The notes under the pieces: generated by a model | The model's database searches: none | The model's input: the letters and a program-made list of their open reading frames with translations, nothing else | What the model was told of the DNA's origin: nothing | Assembly: GCF_900168685.1 (NCBI RefSeq) | Contig: NZ_FVZN01000013.1 | Span: forward strand, 124,001-188,000 | Length of the DNA stretch: 64,000 nt | From: Solibacillus isronensis | Lineage (GTDB): Bacteria > Bacillota > Bacilli > Bacillales_A > Planococcaceae | Direction of reading: 5' to 3' | Shown: one piece after another, positions 34,921-45,326 of the stretch | Layout of the letters: every line of letters begins with the position of its first letter | Position numbering within the stretch: the stretch's first letter is position 1 | Made by a program: the position numbers and the translations under genes

Positions 34921-36531
34921 ATGTTAGATGGTTTTACACCGTGGCCTGCTGAGCGAGCTGAGTTTTATCGGGAGTCTGGTTGCTGGGTAGGTTTAACTTT
35001 TGGCCAGATGCTTGAAGATCGTGCTCGACAATTTGCTGACAATGTGGCGGTTATGGATGATAAACGATCACTTACATATGCACAGCTTAATGAGCGTGTG
35101 GACCAGTTGGCAGCCGGTCTTTTACTGCTTGGGATTCAGAAAGAGGATCGGGTCGTTGTACAGCTTCCGAATGTGGCCGGGTATGTAGAAATTGTATTTG
35201 CACTATTTAAGATTGGTGCGCTGCCTGTCTTTTCACTTCCCTCTCACCGTTCCAATGAGATTCGATACTTCTGCGAATTTGCACAAGCGAAGGCTTATAT
35301 CGTAATGGATCATTTTGGTGGATTTGACTACCGAGGTCTTGCGCGAGAAGTTCAGCAAGCAGTTCATTCGCTGGAGCATGTCATCGTTCTTGGCGAGGCG
35401 CAGGAGTTTGTATCATTTGATTCATTATTCAGCACACAATCTATCGATTTTCCTGAAGTTAGAGGGAGCGAAGTAGCCTTCCTGCAGCTATCTGGCGGGA
35501 GTACAGGACTTTCCAAGCTGATTCCGAGAACGCATGACGAGTATATGTACACGATTAAGTTAAGTGTTGAACAATGCCAGGTAACCGAAGAGACGGTATT
35601 TTTGGTTGTGCTACCGGTTTCTCATAATTATCCGATGAGTTCCCCGGGGATATTAGGGGTCCTTTATGCTGGAGGTAAAATCGTTTTAAGTCCTTCGCCT
35701 AGTCCGGATGTCGCTTTCCCGCTTATTGAAAAGCACCGTGTGACAATGGTACCGCTTGTTCCATCCCTTGCCCTGCATTGGCTGGATGTGAAGCCGAATC
35801 ATACGGATGATTTATCGAGCCTGGAGGTCATGCTTGTCGGCGGCTCGAAATTCAGTGCTGAAGCAGCGAAACGTGTGCGTCCGGTATTTGATTGTCAACT
35901 GCAGCAAGTATTCGGGATGGCGGAAGGTTTGGTCAATTACACTCGACTGGATGATCCTGATGAAATTGTCATTCATACGCAAGGTCGCCCGATGTCCCCA
36001 TATGACGAGGTGAAAATCGTGGATGATGAAGACCAGGAATTGCCGGTTGGCGAAACAGGTCATTTGTTGACACGCGGACCTTATACGATCCAAGGATACT
36101 ATAACGCGCCTGAACATAATGAAAAGGCATTCACAAAAGATGGCTTTTACCGGACAGGTGATATTGTTCGATGCACGGAAGATGGTTATTTGATCGTAGA
36201 AGGCCGGGCAAAAGATCAAATTAACCGCGGCGGGGAAAAAATTGCGGCGGAAGAAGTGGAAAATATGCTGCTTGCCCACCCAGCAGTCCATGATGCGGCA
36301 ATTGTCGGGATGCCCGATTACTATATGGGTGAAAAAAGCTGTGCCTTCATTATTCTAAGGAATACGGATGTAACGAAACGCCAGCTGAAATCATTCTTGC
36401 GTGAGCGCGGACTGGCTACTTATAAAATTCCGGATGAAATTTTATTTGTAGAGAAATTCCCATTGACCCATCTAGGCAAAGTTTCGAAAAAGGATTTACG
36501 CCTTTTACTAGAACAGCAATTACAACTTTAA
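34921..36531 (+). CDS. dhbE: 2,3-dihydroxybenzoate-AMP ligase (DhbE/EntE-like)
   Basis: About 536 residues. It is a stand-alone adenylating enzyme with LSGGSTGLSKLIPRT (A3), GMAEGLVNYTRLDDP, YRTGDIVR (A7), GRAKDQINRGGEKIAAEEVE (A8) and the A10 Lys in LGKVSKKDL. It activates 2,3-dihydroxybenzoate and loads it on an aryl carrier protein. The ATG at 34,921 has GGAGG 9 bp upstream, better than an earlier in-frame start at 34,891. It is the first gene of the Fur-controlled plus-strand operon. Here its carrier is the separate gene immediately downstream. Confidence 0.94.
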   Translation: MLDGFTPWPAERAEFYRESGCWVGLTFGQMLEDRARQFADNVAVMDDKRSLTYAQLNERVDQLAAGLLLLGIQKEDRVVVQLPNVAGYVEIVFALFKIGALPVFSLPSHRSNEIRYFCEFAQAKAYIVMDHFGGFDYRGLAREVQQAVHSLEHVIVLGEAQEFVSFDSLFSTQSIDFPEVRGSEVAFLQLSGGSTGLSKLIPRTHDEYMYTIKLSVEQCQVTEETVFLVVLPVSHNYPMSSPGILGVLYAGGKIVLSPSPSPDVAFPLIEKHRVTMVPLVPSLALHWLDVKPNHTDDLSSLEVMLVGGSKFSAEAAKRVRPVFDCQLQQVFGMAEGLVNYTRLDDPDEIVIHTQGRPMSPYDEVKIVDDEDQELPVGETGHLLTRGPYTIQGYYNAPEHNEKAFTKDGFYRTGDIVRCTEDGYLIVEGRAKDQINRGGEKIAAEEVENMLLAHPAVHDAAIVGMPDYYMGEKSCAFIILRNTDVTKRQLKSFLRERGLATYKIPDEILFVEKFPLTHLGKVSKKDLRLLLEQQLQL

Positions 36532-36564
36532 AATACAGAATATTAAGAAAAGAAGGTTGATAAT

Positions 36565-36819
36565 ATGACAACTCAAACTGATTTTACACTGGAACAGCTG
36601 CGCGAACTTGTTGCTCAATATGTGACAGAACCGATTGATACGATTTCGGATGAAGATTATTTACTGGATGTCGGAATCGATTCCATCACGATGATGACGA
36701 TCGTTGAAGAACTCCGCCAAAAAGGCTTTGCGCTTACATTCATACAGCTTGCCGATGAGCCAACAATCTACGGGTGGCATCGTCTGATCAAACAATCGAT
36801 GGCAGATTACGGAGGTTGA
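36565..36819 (+). CDS. Stand-alone aryl carrier protein
   Basis: An 84-residue carrier protein. The phosphopantetheine Ser is ~40 in GIDSITMM. The sequence ELRQKGFALTFIQLADEPTIYGWHRLI resembles the C-terminal carrier domain of DhbB/EntB isochorismatases. In most bacillibactin loci this domain is fused to the isochorismatase; here it is a free gene between dhbE and the NRPS, and the isochorismatase at 47,414 lacks it. It should carry dihydroxybenzoate from DhbE to the first condensation domain. The NRPS ribosome binding site overlaps its last codons. Confidence 0.9.
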   Translation: MTTQTDFTLEQLRELVAQYVTEPIDTISDEDYLLDVGIDSITMMTIVEELRQKGFALTFIQLADEPTIYGWHRLIKQSMADYGG

Positions 36820-36824
36820 GTCGA

Positions 36825-39800
36825 ATGGCTGAATTACGTTTCCCTTTAACCGAAGCTGCTGCAGGGATTTGGTATGCCCACCATTTAACGGAAAGCCCTT
36901 TATACAATACAGCCGAGTACTTACATATTCAGGCTCCGGTGGACTCCCCCCTGCTTTTACAGGCTGTCAATGCCACAATTGAAAGCGCGGTTGGACTATA
37001 TATCCAATGTTCGGAGGAAGAAGGCTCACTTTTACAGACGATTCCTTCTTCGGTTCAATTTCATTCTGAACAGGTTAGTTGTTCAATGGCTGAAGCATTT
37101 CAACATATACAGGAAGATGTCGGAACATTGCTTGATTTAACAAAGGTTAACTTTGTACGCGCTATTTTATTTTCGGTGTCTGCCGAGGAACATCTCCTTT
37201 ATTTGCGCATTCACCATCTTGTCAGTGATGCGTATAGTTTCCGGTTACTGTTCCAGCAAATTTCCGAGCGCTATTCGGCTTTGCTTCATCATAAATCATA
37301 CACAAAGCAGTTTGGTGACTATGTTCAGATGGTAGAGCAGGAAGTGAAGTACAGAACTTCCGATAAGGCAGCGGCAGACGCTGCCTACTGGTTATCCAAA
37401 ATGCAAGGAACCGAAGTCATTTCGCTCAGTAAAAAGAAGAGTGGCCGTATGGGACAAATTATTTTACATCCCTCTTCCCTTTCTGCCACTACATGGGCGA
37501 AATTAGAAACATACAGTAAGCAGCTGCACGTCAACATACAGGAAGTTGTTACCGCAGCAGTTATTGCCTACACAAAACGGATATCACAGGCAAAGGATGT
37601 GATTGTCGGCATTCCGTTGATGAACCGTTTTGGTCATAAGTCACTGTCCGTACCAAGTACACGGGTAAATGTTTTGCCTTTGCGTGCAACGTTTACGACT
37701 GAAGAAACTTTTGAACAGCTATGTATAAATGTGAAAAGCTTCATGACGGAGATGAAGCAGCATCAGTTGTACCGTCAAGAACAGCTGCGCCGTGATTTGC
37801 GGCTGACTACCGATGATCAGCTGTATGGTCCGGAAATTAATTTCATGCCTTTTTATGAAAACTATCTGTTCGGAAATGTCGAGGTAGAGCACAAGAAAGT
37901 TGTGACAGGGCCTGTTGAAGATATTTCTTTCAATTTCTATAGCACGCCAAATGGAATGCAGTTTGATCTTGTAGCCAACTCGGATCTTTATGAACAGGCA
38001 GAAGTGGAACGTCATGCCGCACGTTTCCTACAGTTGCTTGAGTTATTGGTAGATCAAGCTGACACACCACTGTTCAACTTCCCAATACTATTGCAAGAAG
38101 AAGCGGCAATGTTTGAGGCAAAACAAGGTGCTGTAAGTGAGCTGAAAAATGCTACTGTATATAAATTATTCAAAAAACAGATGGAAAATATGCCTGGTGC
38201 AACCGCTGTTCAGATGAATGATACATCTATTTCCTATGCCGAACTGGATCTGCTTGTCGGTCGGATTGCGCATCAGCTGAAAGCGCATGACATTGGGCTC
38301 GAAGACTTTGTCGGAATTTGCATGGACCGTTCGATTGAAATGGTCGCAACGATGCTTGCCTGCTTTAAGGTTGGTGCTGCCTATATTCCGATGGATCCTG
38401 CTTATCCGGCAGAACGGCTACTTTATATGATTGAGGATGCTCGTCCTAAAATTGTGCTCGTAAATGGTGAGGTTTCATTTATTGCAGAAGGAACACCGAT
38501 TGTGCCGTTACACCCTTCGAAGCAAATTTACGAACCGATTGCTAATTGTATTGGACAAACAGCTTATATGATTTATACGTCTGGATCTACGGGAAATCCA
38601 AAAGGTGTCGTCGTTGAAATGCCAAGCCTGGTTAACTTTTTACAAGCGATGCAGCATCAATTTACATTATCTGAAAAGGACAATTTACTGGCGATTACAA
38701 CGATTTCTTTTGATATTTCGGCATTGGAGCTTTATTTACCGCTGCTGTACGGGGCATCGATTCATCTGGCGACAAAAGAACAGGTACAGGATCCAGTTGT
38801 GATGCAGTCGCTGATCGAGCAGCAAAACATTTCCATCATGCAGGCAACACCGACTGTTTGGCAGATGATGGTACAGTACGCAAAAGATGCGCTGAAAGGA
38901 CTTACTGTACTTGTCGGTGGTGAAGCACTTTCAAAAAGCCTTGCGCAGGCACTACTGGAAGCAGGAGCAACCGTTCACAATATGTATGGACCTACCGAAA
39001 CAACAATCTGGTCAACTTGCACGGAAATTCGCCCGCAAGATACTCCTTCATTAGGGAATGCAATCGACCGGACAGATATTTATGTGCTCGATACCATGCT
39101 GCAGCCCGGTCCGATTGGTGTCGTTGGGGAATTGTATATTGCTGGTGACGGACTGGCGCGCTGTTATCATAATCGTCCAACCTTAACGGCAGAACGTTTT
39201 GTTGCACATCCATTTGCATCCGGAAAACGCATGTACCGGACTGGCGATCTAGTTGTGTGGCAGGAGGATGGCAGCCTTCATTATGTTAGCCGGGCCGACC
39301 ACCAAGTCAAAATTCGCGGCTTCCGTATTGAATTAGGTGAAATCGAAAATGCGCTTGAAGAAATCACTTCAATTGAACAAGCCGTTGTGATAATCCGTGA
39401 AGATCAGCCCGGTCATAAACAAATCGTTGCCTATGTAGTGGGGAATGAAACAGAGGAACAATGCAGACTGCAGCTAGGAGAACGTTTGCCGGATTATATG
39501 GTACCTGCTCATTTTGTTTTCATGGAGACCTTCCCATTAACAAATAACGGAAAAGTCGACCGGAAAGAGCTGCCGCAGCCTCATGTTTCGATTATTGCAA
39601 AAGTGAAACCGACAACGCATACCGAAGAAACGATTTGTACATTCTTTGAAAATATTTTGAATCTCAAATCAGTGGGAATTGATGAAAACTTCTTCCAGCT
39701 AGGAGGGCATTCCCTGCTAGCAACCGAGCTGCTATTGGCAATACGGAAAACATTTGCTATCGATTTATCGATCTCCGTCATTTTCAATCAGCCTACTGTA

Positions 39801-42800
39801 AAAGAGCTGGCACAAGCAGTGGATAAAGCAAAGAAAAAGACGCTCGCTGGGATCGACAGACAGCAAGTTGAAATAATTCCTTTATCGCATGCACAGCGCA
39901 GTTTATGGTTTATCCAGCAGCTGGAGGAATCAAGTGCTTCTTATAATATTCCGCTTGTATATACATTTGATCAGCCGATTGATCTATTAAAACTGATTAA
40001 AGCCATTGGTAAAGTTGTAGAAAAACACGCCATTTTACGTACGGTTTATCCTGCAGTGGATGGGGTGCCCTATCAGAAAATCATTGAGGATACGCCGAAA
40101 GTGCTGATTGAGGAAGTAAGCCCAGAAGAGGTGCCGGCGCAAATTAATGCGTGCACTCGCTATGCGTTTGATTTAAAACAGGAACCCGGCTTCCGTGTAA
40201 CGCTCATCAATTTGAACACATTGGTCGTTGTTTTCCACCATATTAGTGCGGATGGCTGGTCACTTGCAACATTCACTGAAGATCTGCAGCTTGCCTATGA
40301 AGGCCATGAGCTAGAGCCGTTAACGATTCAATACCATGACTTTGCGGTTTGGCAGCAAACGCACGGTGTTTATACAGACGACAACATTAATTATTGGAAG
40401 GAAAAACTGAAGCATATTCCGGATGAAATTGAGCTTGTCCGTGATGGAAAGCGTCAATTGCACGTAAAACCGACTAGCGAAACTTTGACGTTTACAATCG
40501 ATTCCGCGCTTCACGGACAATTGCAGCAGCTTGCAAAAGATGAACAGGCAACTCTTTACATTGTGCTACAAAGCGGATTCTTGGCCCTCATGACAAAGCT
40601 CGGTGCAGGGGAAGATCTGATTCTCGGTAGTCCAATGGCGGGCCGGGATCAGGAGGAACTGCTGGCAAATGTCGGTATGTTCATCAATACGGTGGCGATA
40701 CGGACGGATACTTCGGGGGACCCTCGTTTCACAAAATTAATGGAACGCGTAAAACAAACCTCGATTGAGGCAATGGAGCACCAATATGTTCCTTTTGACC
40801 ATATTGTCGAAACATTAAAACCGACTCGTGTTCCTTCACAGCATCCGATTTTCCAGATTATGTTCGCCTTACAGAACACGCCTCAGCCATCACTTGTAAT
40901 GGAAGGCCAAAATGCCGACATTCAGCTGCATACGGTTGGGCAGCCGAAATTCGATTTGAATATCGAGATGCGGGAGGTATATCTAGCCGAGCAGCCTAAT
41001 GGGATCGAAGTACAGGTGGAATTCCGAACAGATTTATATGAAGCAAAAACAGTTACCGCTCTTATGGAACGCTATGTAATCGTCCTGCAGCAGGCGTTGC
41101 ATAATCCGGCCATTTCAGAATTGAATGTGCTGTTGGAACAGGAACAGGAAAAAATTCTGCTTGACTGGAATCCGAAAGACCATGTAAGTAAGCAAAAAAC
41201 GATTGCCGAACAATTCGAGGCGATTGTGGAAATGCATGCCGAACGAATTGCTGTCAGTGACGAAAACGAAGAGCTTACTTATACCGAATTGAACCGTAAA
41301 GCGAACCAGTTAGCACATCTTTTACTCGAAAAAGGCGTTACATCCGAAACATTTGTCGCACTGTTAATGCCGCGTTCAACCGATATGATTGTCAGCATTT
41401 TAGCCGTTTTAAAAGCCGGCGCTGCCTATGTGCCGATTGATCCGGTTTATCCGCAAGACCGAATTGACTATATTTTAAACGATTCAAACCCGAGCTGTTT
41501 AATCACTACAGAAGACCTGAAGCCGTGTGCAGAAGCGACACCTGTGATAGAAGTGCTTGTAATGGAGGAGGTTTCACTTACTTCATTCCCTGTTGAAAAT
41601 ATAAATCATAATAATCATCCAATGAATCCGGCCTATGTTATCTATACTTCCGGTTCAACTGGCCGACCAAAAGGTGTGGTTATTCCGAACCAGAACGTTA
41701 TCCGCTTACTTGATGCAACAGATGAATGGTTTCATTTTAACGAAGAAGATCGCTGGTCGCTGTTCCATTCCTATGCCTTTGACTTTTCCGTATGGGAAAT
41801 ATGGGGTGCCCTGTTATATGGCGGTGAGCTCGTAATCATACCGTACAATGTCAGCCGCTCACCTACCGACTTTTTGGCATTGCTTGCAGACAAGAAAATT
41901 ACGGTGCTGAACCAGACACCATCTGCCTTCTATCAGCTCATGACCGTTGATAAAGAGCATCCCGAACTGTCCGGACAACTGGCACTACGCTGCATTGTAT
42001 TTGGCGGGGAGGCACTTAACCTGACGCGTTTACAGGAATGGTATGACCGACACCCGGAAGATGCACCTACCCTTGTGAATATGTACGGCATTACCGAAAC
42101 AACTGTCCATGTCAGCTACTTAAGTGTAAATGAAGAACTGAGCCAGTCACAGGCGAATAGTCTGATCGGCACGGCGATTCCTGATTTAAATATTTATGTC
42201 CTTGATGGGCAGTTAAAACCGGTCCCTCCCGGTGTTGTCGGCGAAATGTATGTTTCTGGCGAAGGCTTGGCACAAGGCTATTTAAACCGCGCTACCTTAA
42301 CGGCAGAACGTTTTATCGCCAACCCGTATGGACCTCCGGGAAGCCGGATGTACCGTACAGGTGATCTGGCTCGCTGGATGAAAAATGGCGAACTGGACTA
42401 TATCGGACGCATTGACCACCAAGTGAAAATACGCGGTTTCCGCATTGAGCTTGGCGAGATTGAACAAGTGCTTCTGAATCATCTGCAAATCGCACAGGCA
42501 GCTGTCATTGCGAGAGAAGATCGAAAAGAAGATGTCCGTTTGGCTGCCTACTATGTTCCGGAGCAAGGCACGGACGTAACCGAGCAAATGTTGAAAGATT
42601 TCGTCTCCCGTTCACTGCCGGTCTATATGGTTCCTTCAAGCTGCACTCGCCTGGAGCAAATGCCGCTTACAGCAAACGGAAAACTGGATACGAAGCAGCT
42701 CCCTGCACCTGTTATTACATTGCAGGAACTGGTATTGCCGAAAACACCGCAGGAAACATTGCTTTGTGAACTATTCTGCGAAGTACTGAATCTGCCACAG

Positions 42801-43763
42801 GTCGGCACAGAGGACAGCTTTTTCGAACTTGGCGGCCACTCGTTACTAGCCGTACAGCTGATCGGACGCATTCGCGAGGCATTCGGGAAAGAGCTGGCAA
42901 TCGGGCATTTGTTTGAAGCACCTACTATATCCGGACTCGCTCATATTCTGCAAAAAGGAAAAGAATCACAGGCATTGAACACCGTACTGCCGTTACGCAG
43001 CGGGGAGCAACCGATTTTTGCTGTCCATCCTGCAGGGGGGTTAAGTTGGTGCTATGCAGGACTGTTAAAAAATCTGCCGCCGGAGTTTGCCCTATACGGC
43101 ATTCAAGCAAAAGGGATTGCCGAAGATTGTGAACTACCGGGTTCTTTAACTGAAATGGCGCTCGGCTATATTGAAGCCATCAAAGAAATTCAGCCAAAAG
43201 GACCTTATCGTCTACTCGGATGGTCACTTGGCGGAAATGTCGTACAGGAAATGGCTGTCCAACTGGAACGCCAAGGAGAAGAACTGTCGCTTCTATGCAT
43301 TATGGATGCCTACCCGTTCACATTCACCCCGCCAGTGGAGCTGACGGAAGAACAGGAGGCACTTGTGGCACTTCTTGCCCTAGCCGGGTATGAACCTGAC
43401 ATAGAAGATGAAGTGACACAGGAATATGTAATGGATGCTCTAAAAGCAGAGGGCAGCGCGATTGCAACATTAGATGAATCGACGTTTCTGCGCTTAAAAG
43501 AAGTTTATAAAAACTCGATTCAGTTACTCAAAAATCATCAGCAAGAAACGTATAATGGCGATGCTTTATTTTATAAATCTACACTTGTGCCAGATTGGAT
43601 CCCGGACGTTGATGTTACTTCGTGGAATCCGTATATCAAAGGAGAGCTTACACAGATTGATATTGCCTGTCGCCATAAAGATATGTGTCAATCCATTCCA
43701 TTGAATGAAGTCGGTCAAACATTAGTCAAGTACTTAGTAAAGGAGAAAAAAATGTATGTCTAA
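36825..43763 (+). CDS. dhbF: Two-module NRPS for a bacillibactin-type siderophore (C-A-PCP-C-A-PCP-TE)
   Basis: About 2312 residues. Order: C1 (~1-430, active-site motif HHLVSDA), A1 (~445-930), PCP1 (LGGHSLLATE), C2 (HHISADG), A2, PCP2 (LGGHSLLAVQ), and a thioesterase with GWSLGGN. Aligning the specificity pockets by eye gives D-I-L-Q-L-G-M-I-W-K for A1 (glycine type) and D-F-W-N-V-G-M-V-H-K for A2 (threonine type). The product is therefore expected to be the cyclic trimer of DHB-Gly-Thr, as for Bacillus DhbF (about 2380 aa). The start at 36,825 follows GGAGG by 9 bp, right after the carrier gene. The thioesterase would trimerise and cyclise. Confidence 0.94.
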   Translation: MAELRFPLTEAAAGIWYAHHLTESPLYNTAEYLHIQAPVDSPLLLQAVNATIESAVGLYIQCSEEEGSLLQTIPSSVQFHSEQVSCSMAEAFQHIQEDVGTLLDLTKVNFVRAILFSVSAEEHLLYLRIHHLVSDAYSFRLLFQQISERYSALLHHKSYTKQFGDYVQMVEQEVKYRTSDKAAADAAYWLSKMQGTEVISLSKKKSGRMGQIILHPSSLSATTWAKLETYSKQLHVNIQEVVTAAVIAYTKRISQAKDVIVGIPLMNRFGHKSLSVPSTRVNVLPLRATFTTEETFEQLCINVKSFMTEMKQHQLYRQEQLRRDLRLTTDDQLYGPEINFMPFYENYLFGNVEVEHKKVVTGPVEDISFNFYSTPNGMQFDLVANSDLYEQAEVERHAARFLQLLELLVDQADTPLFNFPILLQEEAAMFEAKQGAVSELKNATVYKLFKKQMENMPGATAVQMNDTSISYAELDLLVGRIAHQLKAHDIGLEDFVGICMDRSIEMVATMLACFKVGAAYIPMDPAYPAERLLYMIEDARPKIVLVNGEVSFIAEGTPIVPLHPSKQIYEPIANCIGQTAYMIYTSGSTGNPKGVVVEMPSLVNFLQAMQHQFTLSEKDNLLAITTISFDISALELYLPLLYGASIHLATKEQVQDPVVMQSLIEQQNISIMQATPTVWQMMVQYAKDALKGLTVLVGGEALSKSLAQALLEAGATVHNMYGPTETTIWSTCTEIRPQDTPSLGNAIDRTDIYVLDTMLQPGPIGVVGELYIAGDGLARCYHNRPTLTAERFVAHPFASGKRMYRTGDLVVWQEDGSLHYVSRADHQVKIRGFRIELGEIENALEEITSIEQAVVIIREDQPGHKQIVAYVVGNETEEQCRLQLGERLPDYMVPAHFVFMETFPLTNNGKVDRKELPQPHVSIIAKVKPTTHTEETICTFFENILNLKSVGIDENFFQLGGHSLLATELLLAIRKTFAIDLSISVIFNQPTVKELAQAVDKAKKKTLAGIDRQQVEIIPLSHAQRSLWFIQQLEESSASYNIPLVYTFDQPIDLLKLIKAIGKVVEKHAILRTVYPAVDGVPYQKIIEDTPKVLIEEVSPEEVPAQINACTRYAFDLKQEPGFRVTLINLNTLVVVFHHISADGWSLATFTEDLQLAYEGHELEPLTIQYHDFAVWQQTHGVYTDDNINYWKEKLKHIPDEIELVRDGKRQLHVKPTSETLTFTIDSALHGQLQQLAKDEQATLYIVLQSGFLALMTKLGAGEDLILGSPMAGRDQEELLANVGMFINTVAIRTDTSGDPRFTKLMERVKQTSIEAMEHQYVPFDHIVETLKPTRVPSQHPIFQIMFALQNTPQPSLVMEGQNADIQLHTVGQPKFDLNIEMREVYLAEQPNGIEVQVEFRTDLYEAKTVTALMERYVIVLQQALHNPAISELNVLLEQEQEKILLDWNPKDHVSKQKTIAEQFEAIVEMHAERIAVSDENEELTYTELNRKANQLAHLLLEKGVTSETFVALLMPRSTDMIVSILAVLKAGAAYVPIDPVYPQDRIDYILNDSNPSCLITTEDLKPCAEATPVIEVLVMEEVSLTSFPVENINHNNHPMNPAYVIYTSGSTGRPKGVVIPNQNVIRLLDATDEWFHFNEEDRWSLFHSYAFDFSVWEIWGALLYGGELVIIPYNVSRSPTDFLALLADKKITVLNQTPSAFYQLMTVDKEHPELSGQLALRCIVFGGEALNLTRLQEWYDRHPEDAPTLVNMYGITETTVHVSYLSVNEELSQSQANSLIGTAIPDLNIYVLDGQLKPVPPGVVGEMYVSGEGLAQGYLNRATLTAERFIANPYGPPGSRMYRTGDLARWMKNGELDYIGRIDHQVKIRGFRIELGEIEQVLLNHLQIAQAAVIAREDRKEDVRLAAYYVPEQGTDVTEQMLKDFVSRSLPVYMVPSSCTRLEQMPLTANGKLDTKQLPAPVITLQELVLPKTPQETLLCELFCEVLNLPQVGTEDSFFELGGHSLLAVQLIGRIREAFGKELAIGHLFEAPTISGLAHILQKGKESQALNTVLPLRSGEQPIFAVHPAGGLSWCYAGLLKNLPPEFALYGIQAKGIAEDCELPGSLTEMALGYIEAIKEIQPKGPYRLLGWSLGGNVVQEMAVQLERQGEELSLLCIMDAYPFTFTPPVELTEEQEALVALLALAGYEPDIEDEVTQEYVMDALKAEGSAIATLDESTFLRLKEVYKNSIQLLKNHQQETYNGDALFYKSTLVPDWIPDVDVTSWNPYIKGELTQIDIACRHKDMCQSIPLNEVGQTLVKYLVKEKKMYV

Positions 43764-43962
43764 CCCTTTTGAACAAGAAGATCGTGAATATTACGTTTTG
43801 CGAAATTCGGAAGAACAGCACTCTGTATGGCCAGCAGTCATTCCTGTCCCTGCCGGATGGGAGGTCGTATATGGCCCTGCGTTAAAACCATTATGCCAAC
43901 TCTATATAGAAGAAAATTGGCTGGATATGAGACCTAAAAGTCTGCGTAGTGTTTTGGGATGA
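43756..43962 (+). CDS. MbtH-like protein
   Basis: A 68-residue MbtH family protein (NPFEQEDREYYVLRNSEEQHSVWP, IPVPAGWEVVYG, YIEENWLDMRPKSL) with the invariant Trp residues. It binds NRPS adenylation domains and aids their folding or activity. It overlaps the NRPS end by 8 bp and the MFS gene by 4 bp, indicating translational coupling. Confidence 0.96.
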   Translation: MSNPFEQEDREYYVLRNSEEQHSVWPAVIPVPAGWEVVYGPALKPLCQLYIEENWLDMRPKSLRSVLG

Positions 43963-45326
43963 AAGCACAGCGAGCAGTCATCATCGCCCTCTATGTTGTG
44001 GCGATGTTCATGGTTTCAATCGACGGAACGATTGTCAATGTGCTACTTCCTACAATTGCCGTTGAATTCGGTGTAACGCCGGGGGCAACGAACGGCATTA
44101 ATATCGGCTACCTTGTCAGCATCGCTGTTGCATTGCCTGCTGCCGGCTATTTAAGCAATCGGTACGGCGTAAAAAGAATGTATGTACTCTCTGTCAGTCT
44201 ATTTACACTCGCCTCTCTTCTTTGCGGATGGGCGGGAAGCTTGCAGGCCCTTATTTTAGCGCGCGTGCTGCAGGGACTGGCAGGAGGAATCATTACACCC
44301 GTCAGCATGACACTGCTGTTTCGGACATTTTCTCCACCGGAAAGACAAAATCTGTCGCGTTCATTAGTATTGCCAATCGCCTTTGCACCGGCGATTGGCC
44401 CCTTAGTGGGCGGACTGTTTTCGGAGTATTTATCCTGGAACTGGGCGTTCTTCATTAATATTCCTTTTGGTATCATCATCGTCCTGATCGGACTTTTTGC
44501 CTTAACGGAATTTGAGATTTTTAAAGCACCGTTCGATACGAAAGGCTATATGCTCATTGCACTCGGGTTGCCGCTGTTAATGCTCACTCTGAGCCTTATT
44601 GCATCAGACGGTGTTTCCATTACGGTCGTCTTTTGTGCGATTGTCGGTGTATTTTTATTAAGCCGGTTTTATGTATATGAACGAAAAATAAAAGAGCCGC
44701 TGCTGGATGTGCGTCTGTATGAACAACCGCTTTTCCTTTCATCGAGTCTCGTCGCGATGTGTTCCATGGGCGCATTGATGGGGATGCTGTATCTGTTCCC
44801 GCTCATGTATCAGTACGCGTACTCAGCTTCTGCTCTGGAAAGCTCACTCATTACGTTTACCGAGGCACTTGGACTGATGGTCGCATCCAAATTACTGCCT
44901 CGAACATCCCAGCATTTCGGCATGCTGTATACAGTACGTCTCGGTCTGATTGGTACAGTAATGATTTTCTGCTGTATCGCCATCCTTGGTCCTTCAGCAA
45001 ATCCTTGGCTGTTACGCGGATTGATGTTTGCAGTCGGGATATGTTTAGGACATAGTGTAATCGGTTCGCAACTTTCGGCCTTTCATCATGTAGCAAAAAG
45101 TCAGATGAGCAAGGCGACAACGCTATACAATATGCTTAACCGCGTTGGAGCAGCAGTAGGAATTGCACTTGTAGCGACGACATTAACCGTGTCTGGTCGC
45201 TACTTTTCAGAGATCCTTTCTTATCAGTACGCCCTCGTTGCTACGGTCGTTCTGCTTCTGGCAGGACTCGGCTGTTCTTTATTTGCGAAAGAACAGGAAA
45301 CTATTCTAAAGGGAGAAAAAGCATGA
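43959..45326 (+). CDS. MFS transporter, DHA2 type (likely siderophore exporter)
   Basis: A 455-residue membrane protein of the EmrB/QacA (14-helix) group. It has the motif-A-like LSNRYGVKRMYVLS, the motif-C-like LPIAFAPAIGPLVGGLFSEYLSW, and VSIDGTIVNVLLPTIA in the first helix. Translation starts within the end of the MbtH gene (ATGA overlap). Its place in the siderophore operon suggests export of the finished siderophore, as YmfD does for bacillibactin. The substrate assignment is inferred from context. Confidence 0.9.
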   Translation: MKAQRAVIIALYVVAMFMVSIDGTIVNVLLPTIAVEFGVTPGATNGINIGYLVSIAVALPAAGYLSNRYGVKRMYVLSVSLFTLASLLCGWAGSLQALILARVLQGLAGGIITPVSMTLLFRTFSPPERQNLSRSLVLPIAFAPAIGPLVGGLFSEYLSWNWAFFINIPFGIIIVLIGLFALTEFEIFKAPFDTKGYMLIALGLPLLMLTLSLIASDGVSITVVFCAIVGVFLLSRFYVYERKIKEPLLDVRLYEQPLFLSSSLVAMCSMGALMGMLYLFPLMYQYAYSASALESSLITFTEALGLMVASKLLPRTSQHFGMLYTVRLGLIGTVMIFCCIAILGPSANPWLLRGLMFAVGICLGHSVIGSQLSAFHHVAKSQMSKATTLYNMLNRVGAAVGIALVATTLTVSGRYFSEILSYQYALVATVVLLLAGLGCSLFAKEQETILKGEKA

